A stretch of DNA of 64,000 nucleotides from Thoreauomyces humboldtii (GCA_027596035.1 JADGJA010000027.1:1-64000); one strand, 5' to 3'. Positions 1 to 11,425 are shown, counted from the first letter of the stretch. Translations and numbers: made by a program. The notes: generated by a model from the sequence alone, not told the origin.

Positions 1-68
1 GTGGTGGAGAGACAGTAAGAAGGCTAGGTTCGGCCGGGCGGAGGGAGAAGTGGGGGAAACAAAGGGAG

Positions 69-1439
69 TCACCCAGAGGCCTTCATTTGAGCGATGTACG
101 TTGGCGAAACGTTGTCGTAGTCTGAGAGGAAAAAGTCTTGCTGCTTCAGCTGCAGATATCTATGCGGGTGCAAACGTCAATACATATGCGGGGACGAAGG
201 CCACAGAGTTGACTTACTCGAGGATCTTGGTAAAGTGATCCTTCAAGAGACCGACAGCGTCCGGCTCCATATCCGTATGTGCAATCAGACTTGGGAATTG
301 CACTGCAGGACGGAGCGCAACCTGGGTCAACATCGAACAGAGGGGATCGCCGTATGGAAGGCAGGGGAGTCTCACCAAAGAGCCGCAGAAGATGTTCCGC
401 CCCATAAACTTCGGAGAGCGTGGTGTCGGGGTACTTCTTTCGGATGTCAACATATTGTTGACGCTCAAACCGGTAGAGAAGGAGGTTTGCCAAGGATCGG
501 TCAAAGTACACCCGAATCCCATCGAGCACTTCCGTAAGAACTTCATCAGTTGCGCTGCGAGGTGAAGCATAAGGTTTCAGAGGAGAAAGGCGAGAAGCGG
601 AAGCGCGCGGATTGCTCCATCACCTCTCCTTTGCTGGCTTCTTCCCTTTGACTTCTTTCGTCGATTCCTTGTAGCGTGCCAAGATATCCGCAACGGTCAC
701 CTCACGAGGTACCCGCACCAACTGAGGATACCATGTGTCAGTGGGCCGCCAACCCCGAAGCGTTGGTCGCCCGACTGCTGGTCCTTACCCGATGGTTCTT
801 TGTGACGTTCTCCCAGTCCTCCACCAGCTGAACCTTCAGACTCTCAGGTATCGCGATCCTGACTTCAGGACGGCTCAGGAACTCTTCCTCCTTCTCCTTC
901 TCCGCCACCTCCTCCCTTGGACGTTTCTTGCCCCTGTCTTTTGCCGCCTCGGCCGGCTCCTTCTCTTGGAGCTTTTTGGACTCCTTCGCCTTCTTGCTCT
1001 TGAGCGTCTGAGTGAGCTCCTTCTGTCGCTTCAGGTTCTCCTCGCTGAACTTCAGGATCCGCGTCTCGGGAACCCATTCGTCCCAACTGAAAAAACGAAC
1101 GGGGAAATGGGGTCAATGAGTGGATCAGAGGTCATCCCGGGAATCGAAGATCTTCGACCGTGTGCTCTCGCCCCTTACGTCTGCTTCCAGCCCTTGTAGT
1201 GAACAAAGTAGTGCGGGCCAGCCTTTCGCTCTCCTTCTTCCTCAAGATGCTCGGCTTTCAATACCTGTCGTGTGGGAAAGAAGATGGAGGTTAGGTTTCT
1301 CATGCTGGTCTGCGCGCTGACCTCGGAAGGCTTAGCTAAAGTGGGTAGAAATGCGTTGAATGTATACCTTGGCCTCGTACAAGAGAGGACCATGGAAGCA
1401 TAAGACTTGTTCGTTCGCTTCGAATTTGAGGTCCGTCAT
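69..1439 (-). CDS. EAF3: MRG15/EAF3-type chromodomain protein
   Basis: Seven exons: 1439-1368, 1264-1179, 1086-789, 721-624, 554-376, 302-218, 159-69 (302 aa). The N-terminal chromodomain (about residues 6-75) has the typical run LCFHGPLLYEAK, then HYKGWKQ and WDEWVPE. A lysine/glutamate-rich linker follows, then an MRG domain (about 135-300) with QLVEDWENVTKNH, AEHLLRLF and a final SPTYIAQ. By family, this protein reads methylated H3K36 and serves in NuA4 acetyltransferase and Rpd3S deacetylase complexes. The start at 1439 is the ATG directly before the chromodomain. The last intron (160-217) was placed because the frame otherwise stops at a perfect GTAAGT donor and the next exon restores the MRG C-terminus. 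Confidence 0.92.
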
Positions 1440-1752
1440 ATTAGTGTGTTGGTAGATGGGAAACGGATGTCGAGTTTGGGAATGTGAAAGCGGAACCGGA
1501 TTTTTGGTTGGACTTTTCGCGTTTTCATCAAGGTTTGACCCATCATCATAGACTAAACACCGCTGCTTACAAGTAGTCAAGCTCAACGAGATGTCAGAGG
1601 AATGACACTGCTGTAAAAGCCTCGCTAGGTTTCCATATCAGCCCAAATAGCGAGCCTTCAAGTGACCTCTTCTTCAATGATCATGGATGCGGGTTGTTGA
1701 GTCAACGGTAGGAGCAGCGTTCGTTCTAGGTTTTCGCCGCCTGGACGCTAGA
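1440..1752. other. Intergenic, EAF3 promoter side
   Basis: About 310 nt between the EAF3 start codon and the stop codon of the acidic-tailed gene, both on the minus strand. It should hold the EAF3 5' region and the neighbour's 3' UTR. I see no further gene or clear motif. Confidence 0.5.
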
Positions 1753-2430
1753 CTAGTACTCCTCCTCGTCCTCTTCCTCCTCCTCCTCCTCCTCCCTTTC
1801 GTCAGCATCCTCCTCCGCTGATTGCTCCTCGGACGCGGGTGAGTCCAGCTTGGGCGAGCTGACCTCCTCCTCCTCCTCCTCTTCCTCCTCTTCATCAGAA
1901 GACATGTCCGGCGCCTCTGGATACTCGGATGGAGAAGCCACCGCCGGGGCCTTGGTTTTCGCTGGTGCTGGTGCTGGCGCTGACGCCTTCTTTGCTGCTA
2001 CCTTCTTCGTAACCTTCTCGTGCCTGGGCTCCGACTCCTCCTTTTCCCCCTTCTCGGCCTCCTCCTCGTCCTGTTTCAAGGCCGCCGCTCGGAATACGTC
2101 CCGCCTGAGCAAGCGTAAAACTCGTGAATAAAAACGAACAAGAAAGCCAAGGTGGGGTTGCAGGGAAACGTACTTTTGTTGCATTTCCGCGACCAGCTCG
2201 TCCCGTTCCTGAAGCCACGCCTTTTGCGTCTTTCCGAGGAGCTGCTTGGCCAGGCCATCAAGAATATCCACCGTTTGGGTGAGGTCGTGTTTTAGCTCCT
2301 TCACTCGAGACTAAAAGAAAGCTACGGGTTAGGAAATGCCCAACCACTGCTACAGTAGCTCGAAATGACTTACGACGGAGTCGTCTTTGGCATCTACAGG
2401 TGTTGGCGCGGAGTCCATGAGTACGGTCAT
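1753..2430 (-). CDS. Small protein with acidic C-terminal tail, unknown function
   Basis: Three exons: 2430-2374, 2310-2174, 2104-1753 (181 aa). I do not recognise the family. Residues about 18-75 look like a helical pair (VKELKHDLTQTV, then ERDELVAEMQQK). Next come a charged region, an Ala/Pro/Lys stretch (APAPAPAKTKAP) and a long glutamate-rich tail ending DEEEY. The acidic tail and basic middle are typical of nuclear chaperone-like or chromatin-associated proteins, but that is only inference. All three joins are in frame with GTAAGT or GTACGT donors. The first exon is short, so an upstream start cannot be ruled out. Confidence 0.7.
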
Positions 2431-2657
2431 TGCTGGCGGGCTGATAGAATACGACTTTTGTGTACGGTGCGGTGGAGTGTAAAGTTGTTGTTTCTTGCAC
2501 TTGAGGCTTCGAGGTCTGGTGCGAAAAAAGACCAGTGTGAAAACGTGCGAAAATCCGTCCGAAGACACCGGACAAATCGAAGCATTGCCGAGGTAACGGG
2601 ACCATCTCATATTCAAATATCTGCAAAATATACAATAGGTGCGCCAAGACCAGGCGC

Positions 2658-3958
2658 CTATTTCACATGGTCTACACTGATACGCGCCTGGAACATGGCG
2701 CTCTCGTTGAGCTTAGCATTCGTCGACGTCAGATCCTCCCAAGGGCTAATGGAACAAAAAGGTCGATCGTTAGACTGTGATTGTTTGGGCTCCAGGTCAT
2801 GCACTGTTCCACTCACTCGAGCCACTTGGTGCAGTCCAGTTTGTCGGGTCGGTCCATCATGCCGGTGATCTCTTCGTGAATCATGGCACAGATAACGTCC
2901 ATGGGGAGGTCGTTCTCGTCGTAACCAAAGGGGTTCTCGATCTCACCGCCGATGGCCTCGAGCCCCATCAGGGTGAAGGAAGCTACGAGCTGAATAGGGA
3001 CTGCGCAGATGTATGAGTTGATGGCCGCGTTGGATATGTAACTCTCAGCATAAGGCACTCACTCGTTCCCCAGCCGTTGGTGGCGCACAGTTGGAAAGGC
3101 AGCGACAGCAGGTACACGATCAGAGTTTGCTTCAGATGCACGCTGTAAGCGAGCGGCAATGGCGTGTCCCTGATCCTCTCGAACCCGGTGAAGCAGTCGA
3201 TGCACGCCGAGAGGGAAGCAGTGATGCACCCGATCTGGCTGGCGTCGATCTGCTCGTTCTTTCTCGCCTTCTGGATGAAGCCGCCAAGGTGGAAACCGAT
3301 TTCCATGGGCATGTTCTTGACCTGAGGCGGAGAGACGTCGGGGGCAAAGTCGGGGAGGTGGCTGACGTAGGGGAACACGTCGTCGTAGTCCGCTCCCAGC
3401 TCGTTGCGAAGGTAGTGCTTTGTCGAATGCATGAACGCGATGAGGAGGTTCATGGCGCCCCGCTTCTCCATCACTTGGTGCGAGTCGCGAGTAATGACTC
3501 CGATCCAGAAGAAGCGGGCGAGATTTCTGACCTGTTCATTCGTGACGATGGAAGCGTGAGTTTTTTTCCCAAAACGGTCGATCGTTCGACTTGTGGTTAT
3601 GTCTTCCCACCTGCATCTCGAGGGTTCCGAGCAGCCTCCTTCCCTCCCAGTATCGATCGTACGCCGTGTTGTTGCGGAAGACGAGCAGCAGGCCCATGAC
3701 GACGCTCACGATGGTGATGAGGAGGACGGACGAGGGGAACAGGTTCGTCAGCCACGTGTGCTTCTGGGTCTTGTACAGCGCCGTCCATAGGGCCGACCAG
3801 GCGGTCATGAGGAGGGTCGGGATGAAGATGGAGGGGATGACACTCCCTGAGAAACGTGCAAGATTCTTTATGGAGTGGTAGTAGTTGGACTCGTTGTGAA
3901 CCTTGAGCGTGGCGGTTGGACGACGAGAAGGCATGGCGGGCCGTCGCAAGTCGGACAT
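2658..3958 (-). CDS. Bestrophin-like (UPF0187) anion channel
   Basis: Four exons: 3958-3611, 3531-3063, 3000-2817, 2745-2658 (362 aa). The first exon has hydrophobic segments (SSVLLITIVSVVMGLLLVF) followed by RNNTAYDRYWEGRRLLG, the conserved block of the bestrophin/UPF0187 family. Later come NLARFFW and the C-terminal GGEIENPFGYDENDLPMD, which matches the family's acidic segment after the last membrane helix. These proteins form pentameric anion channels; the membrane used here is unknown. The final exon was inferred because GTGAGT sits exactly at the apparent stop at 2814. An in-frame ATG at 4057 would add 33 residues; I chose 3958, next to the conserved part. Confidence 0.87.
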
Positions 3959-4733
3959 TGTGGGCGACGAGTAGAGCGCTGTTTTTCTTTTTTTGGCCAA
4001 GGACAGAAACGCAGCCGACGAGGGTTTGAGACGCGAGACGACGATGCGCGAGTGCAAACGACTCTGTGTATCTATCTACTGTACAATACCGTATAGAATG
4101 AGGGGGGCAAAGGAGAGAGAGAGAGAGAGGAAAAGAGAGAGAGAGCGAGAGATGGGATCCAAGGAGGCAAGCGCCATGCGGTCAGAAAACTCGCTCAGAC
4201 AAAGAAAGACACGCCGCCGGAGGGAAAGGTGTGGCGTGTGCGGCGTGGGGGGGCGGGGGTTTCAACTTTCCAGCAGCGCTGTCAAAACCCGCCAGTCTAC
4301 AAAAGAGTCACTATCGAATCACCGTCGCAAACCCAACGATGAGAGGAGATTCCATCGTTCGTTCATGCCGAAATCTTCCTCAAGTCCTGCAAACAAACCT
4401 TTTGGGTCTTTAAACTCCCAGGTGTCTGCGACGCGATGGGTTCAAGATCAGTCCCGTAGAAACGGCAATCCATGAGCTGGTCCTGGACCCCTGGTCCGAT
4501 CGAAAGGCTGCCAAACGAGACCAACGCGCCTTCAGCTAACACGCACAGGGTTCTGCACTTTGGCTGTCATGATAGCAATGTACATGGCTTGGTCCAAGAC
4601 TGCAGTATTGCAACGAGAAACAAAGGGACAAGGCGAGGTAGTCTACTCTTATCTAGCGAGAACCTCTAAATGTATCTATATCTATGCCTCACTAGAACGA
4701 GGGAAAAGTACGCCGGATGGCTCCCCAATTCTA
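3959..4733. other. Intergenic with purine-rich repeat
   Basis: About 775 nt between the bestrophin-like start and the 3' end of the GH9 gene. It contains a GA-rich purine tract near 4098-4155. The small plus-strand reading frames here (for example 3993-4475) follow the simple repeat and show no protein character. No gene is called. Confidence 0.5.
4098..4155. repeat. GA-rich microsatellite tract
   Basis: A nearly pure purine run made mostly of GA dinucleotides on the plus strand. It lies upstream of the minus-strand bestrophin-like gene, so it reads as a CT tract in that gene's promoter or 5' UTR. Confidence 0.8.
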
Positions 4734-6725
4734 CTACGCTACCAAGAACCAGGTTGCAATGGCAACCACGGCCGGGAGGAAGGCCGACCGGACGGCCATG
4801 GTGGCTCCGGACTGATGGGGGTTCGTAGCCGTCCCAGCCACCGGCGAGTTGGACGCGCCGGGTGCAGGGGACGAAGTCGAGTTGGCCAGCTTGCTGCAAG
4901 GATCGCAGGTGTGGTAGCAATCGCCCTTCTGGTAGACGGGTAGCGACTTCGTGGCATTGGGGTTTCCCCATCCGAGGTCGAGTCCGCAATCGCTCGCAGC
5001 CTTGAAGTTGGCGGCGCCGTAGTGGTCGATCAACCCGGCGGCCAGACCCGAGAAAGCGGCGTTGTAGTCCTGGGTCACCTCCGTGAAGGTGTAGTCGTGG
5101 CGGTTGTCGACATACTGGTCTGTGTTCAATGGGCCACCGACAAGGGCTCCGTACAGCACCTGCCTGTTGGCGGTCGCGCTGTTGAGGAAATCATCGCCGA
5201 CAGCATCCTGCGACTGTCCTCGCTGCAAGGAGCAAAAAGGTAAATTAGATCCGTTGTTTTCTGCGAGAAGCCTCGATACATTTATACCATGGGGTAGTCG
5301 ATGTAGGAGTTGTACGAAGACTTGTGGTAAGGCAAAAGAGGCGAGTTGGTTCCGAATCCGACCACCCATGAGCGTCCACAGTCTCCAAGGACGTAGTTCA
5401 TCTGCTGAACAGCGAAGTTTACAAGGCGTGTAGAGTTCGCAGTGGTGATCGTCTTGGCGTGTACGAGAGCGATGAAACCGACGTTGGTTGCATAGGAAAG
5501 AGATCCCCACTTGTCGTAGTATACAAGCCCGCGGGGGGTGTAAGGAATCGTGCCCCCAGGAAGCCATGCGGAGAAGAAGGTGCTGATCGTTGCCTGCAGG
5601 TCAGCCGTAGGCTTTAACTTGTTCAAAAGGATGGCCGCCGCTATGCCTTTGTCAGACCAGGAGTACTCGACGAAGGTCTCGGTTGCAGTCAAATGAGTCT
5701 GTGCAGTCGTCAAGTACGTTTCGTTCTTGCTCGCCATGTAGATCCAGGTTGAAGCAAGGGCCATTTCGTCCTGGTAGCCATATGACCGATACCATTCCTT
5801 ATAATTGAGCCATCCTTGCTCGGTGGCGAAAGCAGGGTCGTCGTAGCTGCCGAGGTAGTTCGTAGCAAAAGCGAAAATGGTTTCGGCCATGGCGAGACAC
5901 TTGTCAGCGAATGCTGGGTCGCGCGCGCGAAGGACGATGGAGGCAGATGCGAGGGCAGATGCGTAGTCGCCAGCAATGTCTGAACAGCCCTTCTTGAGAG
6001 TGGCGGATCCTTCGCAGTAGTATGCTGTCGGTGGCTTTCCGAACGGAACCCACTCCATGTACTCTGCAAAAAGCTTTAGCACGTTTGTCCTTGCATACGC
6101 CGCTCTCGTTTCTCGTACCTTCCGGTGGGCCGTAGTATCCAAAGTCCACGTCCGTGAGCTGCGTGGCTCCAGTTCCCCCTGGCGTCTGGACAGCCGAGTC
6201 ACCGTATAGGCCCATCAGGCGCTCGGTGGTTCCGTCGGTCGTGTAGGTGTTCAGAAGGAATTCGGCTCCGTGCTGGACCCAGTCGAGCGCTTCGTCGCGT
6301 TCGCCGACAGAATTCATCGCATCGCCGAACTCGTAGACGTTCCAGGCCAGCTGGGTGGCAGTAAAAGCGAGGGGCCCTCCCCACTTCATGGTGTTTGCCG
6401 CCTCGAACCAGCCTCCTGAAAGATCTTCCCCGTAGTTTCCGGTCGCGTTGACGAACGAATCGGACCGCCAAGCGAGCCGCTGGTATGGCATCTTTCCGGA
6501 CCTCTGCGCCCAGTAAAACAAGAAGGACTTGTGCAGGACGTCGGCATAATCGTACTTTGCGGTCGCCGGAGCCACGTACGAGGCAGCGTCCACGACGGGT
6601 CCACTGGGGGTGATGAGGTTGGCAGGCACCTTTCCAGCATTCGGATCTTCGCCAGCTCCCGCTGCAGACCTAGCAAAGGCCGGAAGGGCAAGGGTGAGGC
6701 TGCCGAGAAGGAATGCTGCCTTCAT
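4734..6725 (-). CDS. GH9-family protein, secreted and GPI-anchored
   Basis: Three exons: 6725-6119, 6063-5288, 5222-4734 (623 aa). An N-terminal signal peptide (MKAAFLLGSLTLALPAFA) opens a glycoside hydrolase family 9 (alpha/alpha)6-barrel. Visible marks are WRSDSF, DLSGGW, FTATQLAW, VGFIALVHAK, NYVLGD, PYHKSSYNSYID and NRHDYTFTEVTQDYNAAF. The C-terminus is a Ser/Thr/Pro-rich stretch and a hydrophobic tail (AFLPAVVAIATWFLVA), as in GPI-anchored wall proteins. The general acid Glu509 (TEV) is present. The motif that usually reads DAGDHVKF and carries two catalytic Asp is FEAANTMKW at 107-115, so both Asp are replaced (Glu108, Asn111). Cellulase activity is therefore uncertain; a glucan-binding or wall role is possible. 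Confidence 0.85.
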
Positions 6726-6830
6726 GATTCAAGACGGAACAAACGGCACAGGACAAAATGCGAGGGAGGGAGAGGTCGAGAAGGGAACCTTGCCTTGCGC
6801 GTTGCTTTTTAATCTTTTTGCATTGCTGGA

Positions 6831-6842
6831 TGTACATGTACA
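6831..6842. promoter_or_regulatory. 12-bp perfect palindrome
   Basis: TGTACATGTACA, about 105 nt upstream of the GH9 start codon. It shares the GTAC core with the 16-bp palindrome in the same intergenic region. Confidence 0.3.
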
Positions 6843-7143
6843 ACCGTTGCACGGGCAGCCTGACGGGCCCCATAGTTTCGCTTGCCAATCGATCCAGGTT
6901 CTGGGAAGGAAAAAGGCAAAAAGCGAGAGAAAAAAAAGGGACAGAGAGCATGGGATGAACTCGTGTGTAAAGTGAGAAAAACGGTCAAATAGAGAGGAAG
7001 AGAGAAACGTGGGGCAAAAGGTTGGGCCGCTTGCTTGGTTGGGGCCTTGTTGTGCAGACCGCACACGCCGCAGAGCCTCTTGTGTGACCGTCGCGGACCG
7101 TACGCATGCTGTGTAAGATGACGACAGCAACAGGTACTAGGTG

Positions 7144-7159
7144 TACAGTACGTACTGTA
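7144..7159. promoter_or_regulatory. 16-bp perfect palindrome
   Basis: TACAGTACGTACTGTA is its own reverse complement. A further ACAGTACG half-copy follows at once (7160-7167). It lies in the GH9/HSF divergent promoter. The symmetry suggests a site for a dimeric regulator, but no known factor is assigned. Confidence 0.4.
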
Positions 7160-7532
7160 ACAGTACGCAGTCCGCCCACCAGCACCCGGCTTTGCGTGAT
7201 TGTGTGTGTCCTTGGAATCGAAGGCTTGGAAAGCAGAATGACGAGAGAAGGCGGGATGCTAGTCTAAAATCTCATCAGGCATTGTGTACTGTGCAGTAGA
7301 CTGGATGTTTCGAGCCTTCTGAGATGGAGCGTGTCATGGATGGTTGAGGCAAGGAATGCACATGGCACCGTGCTTTTCTGAGCGGAACGATTATACAATG
7401 AGCCATAGGAGAAAGTGAGGGAACGAACAATGGTGCCGTATCATGATGGTTGTATAGAATGGAACCTGGGAATCTTCTCGTTTCTCTTCTTTGCATGCTG
7501 TTCGATATTCCTCCCCAACCCGTCAACCCGTC

Positions 7533-8823
7533 ATGGCCGTCCCTCCACACCATCTACCGCCCCCAGAGTTTCTCATCACACAAGGACATTCCTCTTCGAG
7601 CGACTCCCTCTCCGTGGACGACGGCGTCCTCGGTGCCTTCGGGCTGGAGGCGCACTTTCAGGGTGGCTCTCCAGACCCTCACGCCGAAAGCGGCACCCAT
7701 CCAAAAGGACCAAGGGAGAACTTTGTACACAAACTTCACAAGTACCGCAAATATATATCATCTTGTCTTTGAAGGTGGCCGACGGGGAAAGCTGACGCTG
7801 GGCGCTTCTTCCTAGCATGGTGAACGACAAATACCATAGCCAGCAAATATCCTGGAACTGGAGCGGCACCTCGTTCATCGTTCGCAACCTCCTCGACTTC
7901 AGCCGTGAGGTGCTTCCAAAACGTACGGCGAACCCCACACCCCTTTTCATTGGAAAAGCCACGAAGCCGTCTTCTCATTTTGGTGAATCTTAGACTTCAA
8001 ACACAACAACTTTGCATCGTTCGTCAGGCAGCTGAACATGTACGGCTTCTCAAAGCTCAACAAGTCGCCCCGGGGAGCCAGGACCGCCAGTGAGAACCAA
8101 GTCTGGGAGTTCTCACACCCAAAGTTCGCCCGCGACCGACCGCAGCTTCTGGACGACATCAAACGAAAGTCCGTGGAGACCGAGGCTTACAAGAGGGATG
8201 CCAGCGATCTGCACGGCCAGATCCAGCTGATGCATCTCAACCAGATCGACATGATGGCGCAGTTGCAACGCGTGGAGGACAGCTACATGGAGCTCCATCG
8301 CGATTTCGTCGAGTCGCAACGGAAGCAGGTGATGCTGCAGCAGGCGATGCGAAACATGATGGAGTTCGTCAAGCAGAACTACGCCCTGGCTCCTGCCATG
8401 TCTCCACACTCCGAGGCCTCCCCTTCCTTCTCTCCATATCAATTGCCCGTTTCTCAAGTTCCTCCCCTCAGCCAGCGACCACCCCAGCCCCTACCCGGCA
8501 CATGTGAGTTTGCGCTTTTTTCGAACTTCTGCCTGTCGATGACCCAGCTCACCGCTCTTCCCAAATCAGCAATACAAAATCACATCCCTTACTTCTTCAC
8601 CCCCGGAGGCTCCCTGTCGGGGTTCTCACCGCCGAGCCAGCAGCAGGACCCGCTGGCGAGCCTGGCTGGTCCTGGTTCCTGGCAACAGGGATCCCCCTTC
8701 GCGCCGCCCGATATGTCGACACCGTTGGGAGCGGTTCCAGATTTCAACGCACTGCCCGAGGACGTGGAATCCATACTGGGCACCTTCGAGGATACCTTGC
8801 ATGTACCGAAGCTGGAACCATGA
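7533..8823 (+). CDS. Heat shock factor-type transcription factor
   Basis: Four exons: 7533-7741, 7816-7922, 7994-8503, 8570-8823 (359 aa). The HSF DNA-binding domain spans about residues 63-150: FVHKLHNMVND, WNWSGTSFIV, then HNNFASFVRQLNMYGFSKLNK, closing with VWEFSHPKF. A heptad-rich segment (about 170-235) should trimerise. The C-terminal half is Pro/Ser/Gln-rich and may activate transcription; the last part is acidic (ALPEDVESILGTFEDTL). HSFs bind inverted nGAAn arrays in the nucleus. The last intron (8504-8569) is 66 nt, a multiple of three and free of stops, so a retained form would still be translatable. Which fungal HSF branch (HSF1 or SFL1) cannot be settled here. Confidence 0.9.
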
Positions 8824-9045
8824 CGCTGCCACGGCGGCTGCTCTTCACCTCGATTCACATCCTGTCTGATTCCCACTATCTTGTCACTTATAACCGGCTT
8901 GGACATTGTGTCCCTTGTACATATAACTCTCCGACAGGATTGCGCGAAGAGGGGGCAAACATGTTGGCTTGTGAGCCCAATCTCAATTATGTGGATGCAG
9001 AAACGAAAACAGGAAATGCGCAAAACGAAGTCTAAAACGAGCAAT

Positions 9046-11239
9046 CTAGGGGCCGAGACGATGAGGGTCGCGGGGGAAGAGGGATGTCCTCCTGATGTTT
9101 CCGAGGCCGAGGAACAGCATGAGAACGCGCTCGAGACCTGAACGAAAGGTTCAGTAAGACACACCAGTACGAGTACCCACCAACGAAGCCAAAAGGCGGG
9201 GGAAAGGACAGCGGGCAATGTGAAAACGTACCGATACCACCGCCGGCGTGGGGAGGGGCGCCGTACTTGAACGCGTCGAGGTAAGGTTGGATGGTGGCAG
9301 GGTCGATCGGAGGCACGGAAGATTCGGCGCGTTCCTGCAAGTATTCTGCGTCGTGGACTCGCTGGGCTCCCGAGAGGATCTCCTCTCCGCGCATGAAAAA
9401 GTCGTACGAGTTACTGTATCCCGGTCGACTGGGATCGGGCATGGTGTAGAAGGGCCGGACGGCGAGGGGGAACTTGTCGAGCATGTAAAAGTCAGTGTGG
9501 TACTTTTCCTTGACGAGCTTGCCGAGGATGCGCTCCTGCTCGGTCGAGAGATCGTCAAAGTCGCCGAATTCGACGCCGGCGTCGCGCAGCATCTTGACGG
9601 CCTCGGGGTACTCGAGACGGAGGCTCTTGTCAAGGATCTCAAAGTCCTCGAAGGGCAGCTGACGCCGGACAACCTCGATCTCCTTGGCATAACGCTCCTT
9701 CAGGCCCTTGAGCAAATGCACAAAGAGACCGTCGAATACGTCGAGAACCTCGTGGTAGTGCTCCTCGAACGCCATCTCCATGTCGAGCGAAACGTACTCG
9801 GTCATGTGACGGTGTGTTTGCGAGTTTTCGGCTCGGAAAACTGTTGATCAGGAGCTTTGTTACTCCCGTTCTCCACATGGTGGGCTGAGAGTCTTCTCGC
9901 TGCGTACCTGGGCCAATCTCAAAGACCTTGCCGAAGTCGGACGTGATCATCATTTGCTTGTAGAATTGTGGTGACTGGGCCAGGAAGGCTTGTTCTGTTG
10001 TTCGCATCCTTTAGGTTCCGCATGCACATGGTTCAGCCCAGTCAACTTCCCTTACCCTTGAAGTACTCGACCTTGAAAACGTTAGCGCCTCCTTCGCTCG
10101 CGACACCAAGCAGCTTGGGAGTGTGGATCTCCACAAAGTCATTCTTTTCCAGGAACTCGCGGAACAGAATGCAGATTCCGTGCTGCATTCGGAAGATCGC
10201 CTGGTTGGTCACGGTTCGCAGGTCAATAGGTCGGTGGTCAAGACGGGTATCGAGCTTGACACGGACAAGAGTCGGGTCCTTTCGAAGGAAAAGAATCAGA
10301 ATCGTAGTGCTGTGGACATCAGATCAGGGCATCTAATCTCGTACCTTCTCAAACTCAGATTCAGGACGGGTTGCATCCTCCAGAGTGAATGGCAGACGAG
10401 CAGCGGCACTGATGACATGGATCTGTGAACGCGAAACCTGTCAGCGGGGCATCTTCCAGAAAAGCATCCCCGTCTTGCCCCTTCGCACCTGCTCAATCTG
10501 CAGTTCGACGTCCTGGATGGTGCACGAAGCAACCTTCTGCAGAGCCTTGACGATCTTTGCCTGTACGAGCACAAGTGATTCGACGGAAATGCCGGCCGCG
10601 AACTTCTGCATGTGCTTGCTGATGGTGGTCTCGTCGACCGTGAGGACGGCCTGGGCGGTGACGGTGCCCTGACGAAGTGTGATGAAGCACTTCTTGCTTC
10701 CTGTAGGACGAGAGTTTTGCACGCGAGCGCTTAAAAGGACCGTTTCGTCGATGTTCTTCTCGGAAAGGTCAACAATCTTGACGCGGACGCGGCCTGTTAA
10801 CATCACAAGATCAGCATGCAGTCGGCTGGTTTCCATATCAGATGATGTGAACTCGGACCAGTTCGCTCCTGCGAGCAGTTCATAGGGAGCTTTCCATAGC
10901 GTTCGGTGGAGTAGTCCTGAAGCAGGTAGTTCGTAGATCAGTGGTTCCGTTCGAATTCATTATCGTCAAACGGCGGCATGTTACCGGGGAGGCGGCCTCG
11001 CGGGCGGCCTTCTCAGCGGCCTAGTACAACCTTGCGGCATCAGCGAAAGGAGAATACGAACCAGGACTCGACTAAGCTTTCACCATTTTGGCGTCGCGCT
11101 CCTGCTGCTTCTTGGCCTTTTCCTTCTCCTTCTCCAGCTTCTTGAGGGCGCCCTTAGAGAGGGGCTTTCCGTCTTCACCGAGCACGAGGTTTTCAACCTT
11201 TTCTGCGACGTCTGCGACGGCTGCTGCGATGCCTGACAT
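9046..11239 (-). CDS. DPS1: Cytosolic aspartyl-tRNA synthetase
   Basis: Nine exons: 11239-11084, 11020-10985, 10916-10859, 10793-10489, 10422-10345, 10278-10056, 9994-9908, 9840-9232, 9137-9046 (547 aa). It charges tRNA-Asp. A lysine-rich N-terminal extension ([17 protein letters not shown]) precedes RYGKLPMN, an OB-fold anticodon-binding domain ([11 protein letters not shown] onward) and the class II core. Motif 2 is [15 protein letters not shown] and motif 3 [20 protein letters not shown], ending [12 protein letters not shown], as in eukaryotic AspRS. Length matches the family (yeast about 557 aa). Exon 2 encodes only 12 residues ([12 protein letters not shown]). The gene is divergent from the SDHAF1-like gene, with 186 nt between start codons. 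Confidence 0.94.
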
Positions 11240-11425
11240 GATGCGAGCGTGTGATGTGCGGTCCAAACCGGCAACCGCTGTTTCTCGGGAGCTTAAATTC
11301 TGTGGGAAAGAAATGTGAGTCACCGCAGTCAGGGAGGGAGTGGCTGTGAAGGTTGATTTCCACACATCTGTCATGCCCTCTCGAAACACCGACGCTCCTT
11401 CGAAGGCCATTCGCCCTAATACCAA
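11240..11425. promoter_or_regulatory. Short bidirectional promoter region
   Basis: The 186 nt between the start codons of aspartyl-tRNA synthetase (-) and the LYR protein (+) must hold both promoters. No TATA-like or other motif is convincing. Confidence 0.45.

Larger units (their letters stand above)
6726..7532. promoter_or_regulatory. Divergent intergenic region, GH9 / HSF
   Basis: About 800 nt between the start codons of the GH9 gene (-) and the HSF gene (+), so it should hold both promoters. It is rich in CT and GA runs. Two perfect palindromes stand out, at 6831-6842 and 7144-7159. I found no canonical three-unit heat shock element. The short reading frames here look like chance. Confidence 0.55.

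Noticed and set aside
303..375. Apparent frameshift in the EAF3 MRG domain (LRLF continues in one frame, FPSLIAHTD in another)
   Set aside because: A 73-nt GTGAG...CTGCAG intron joins the two frames exactly as LRLFVQFPSLIAHTD, as expected for the family.
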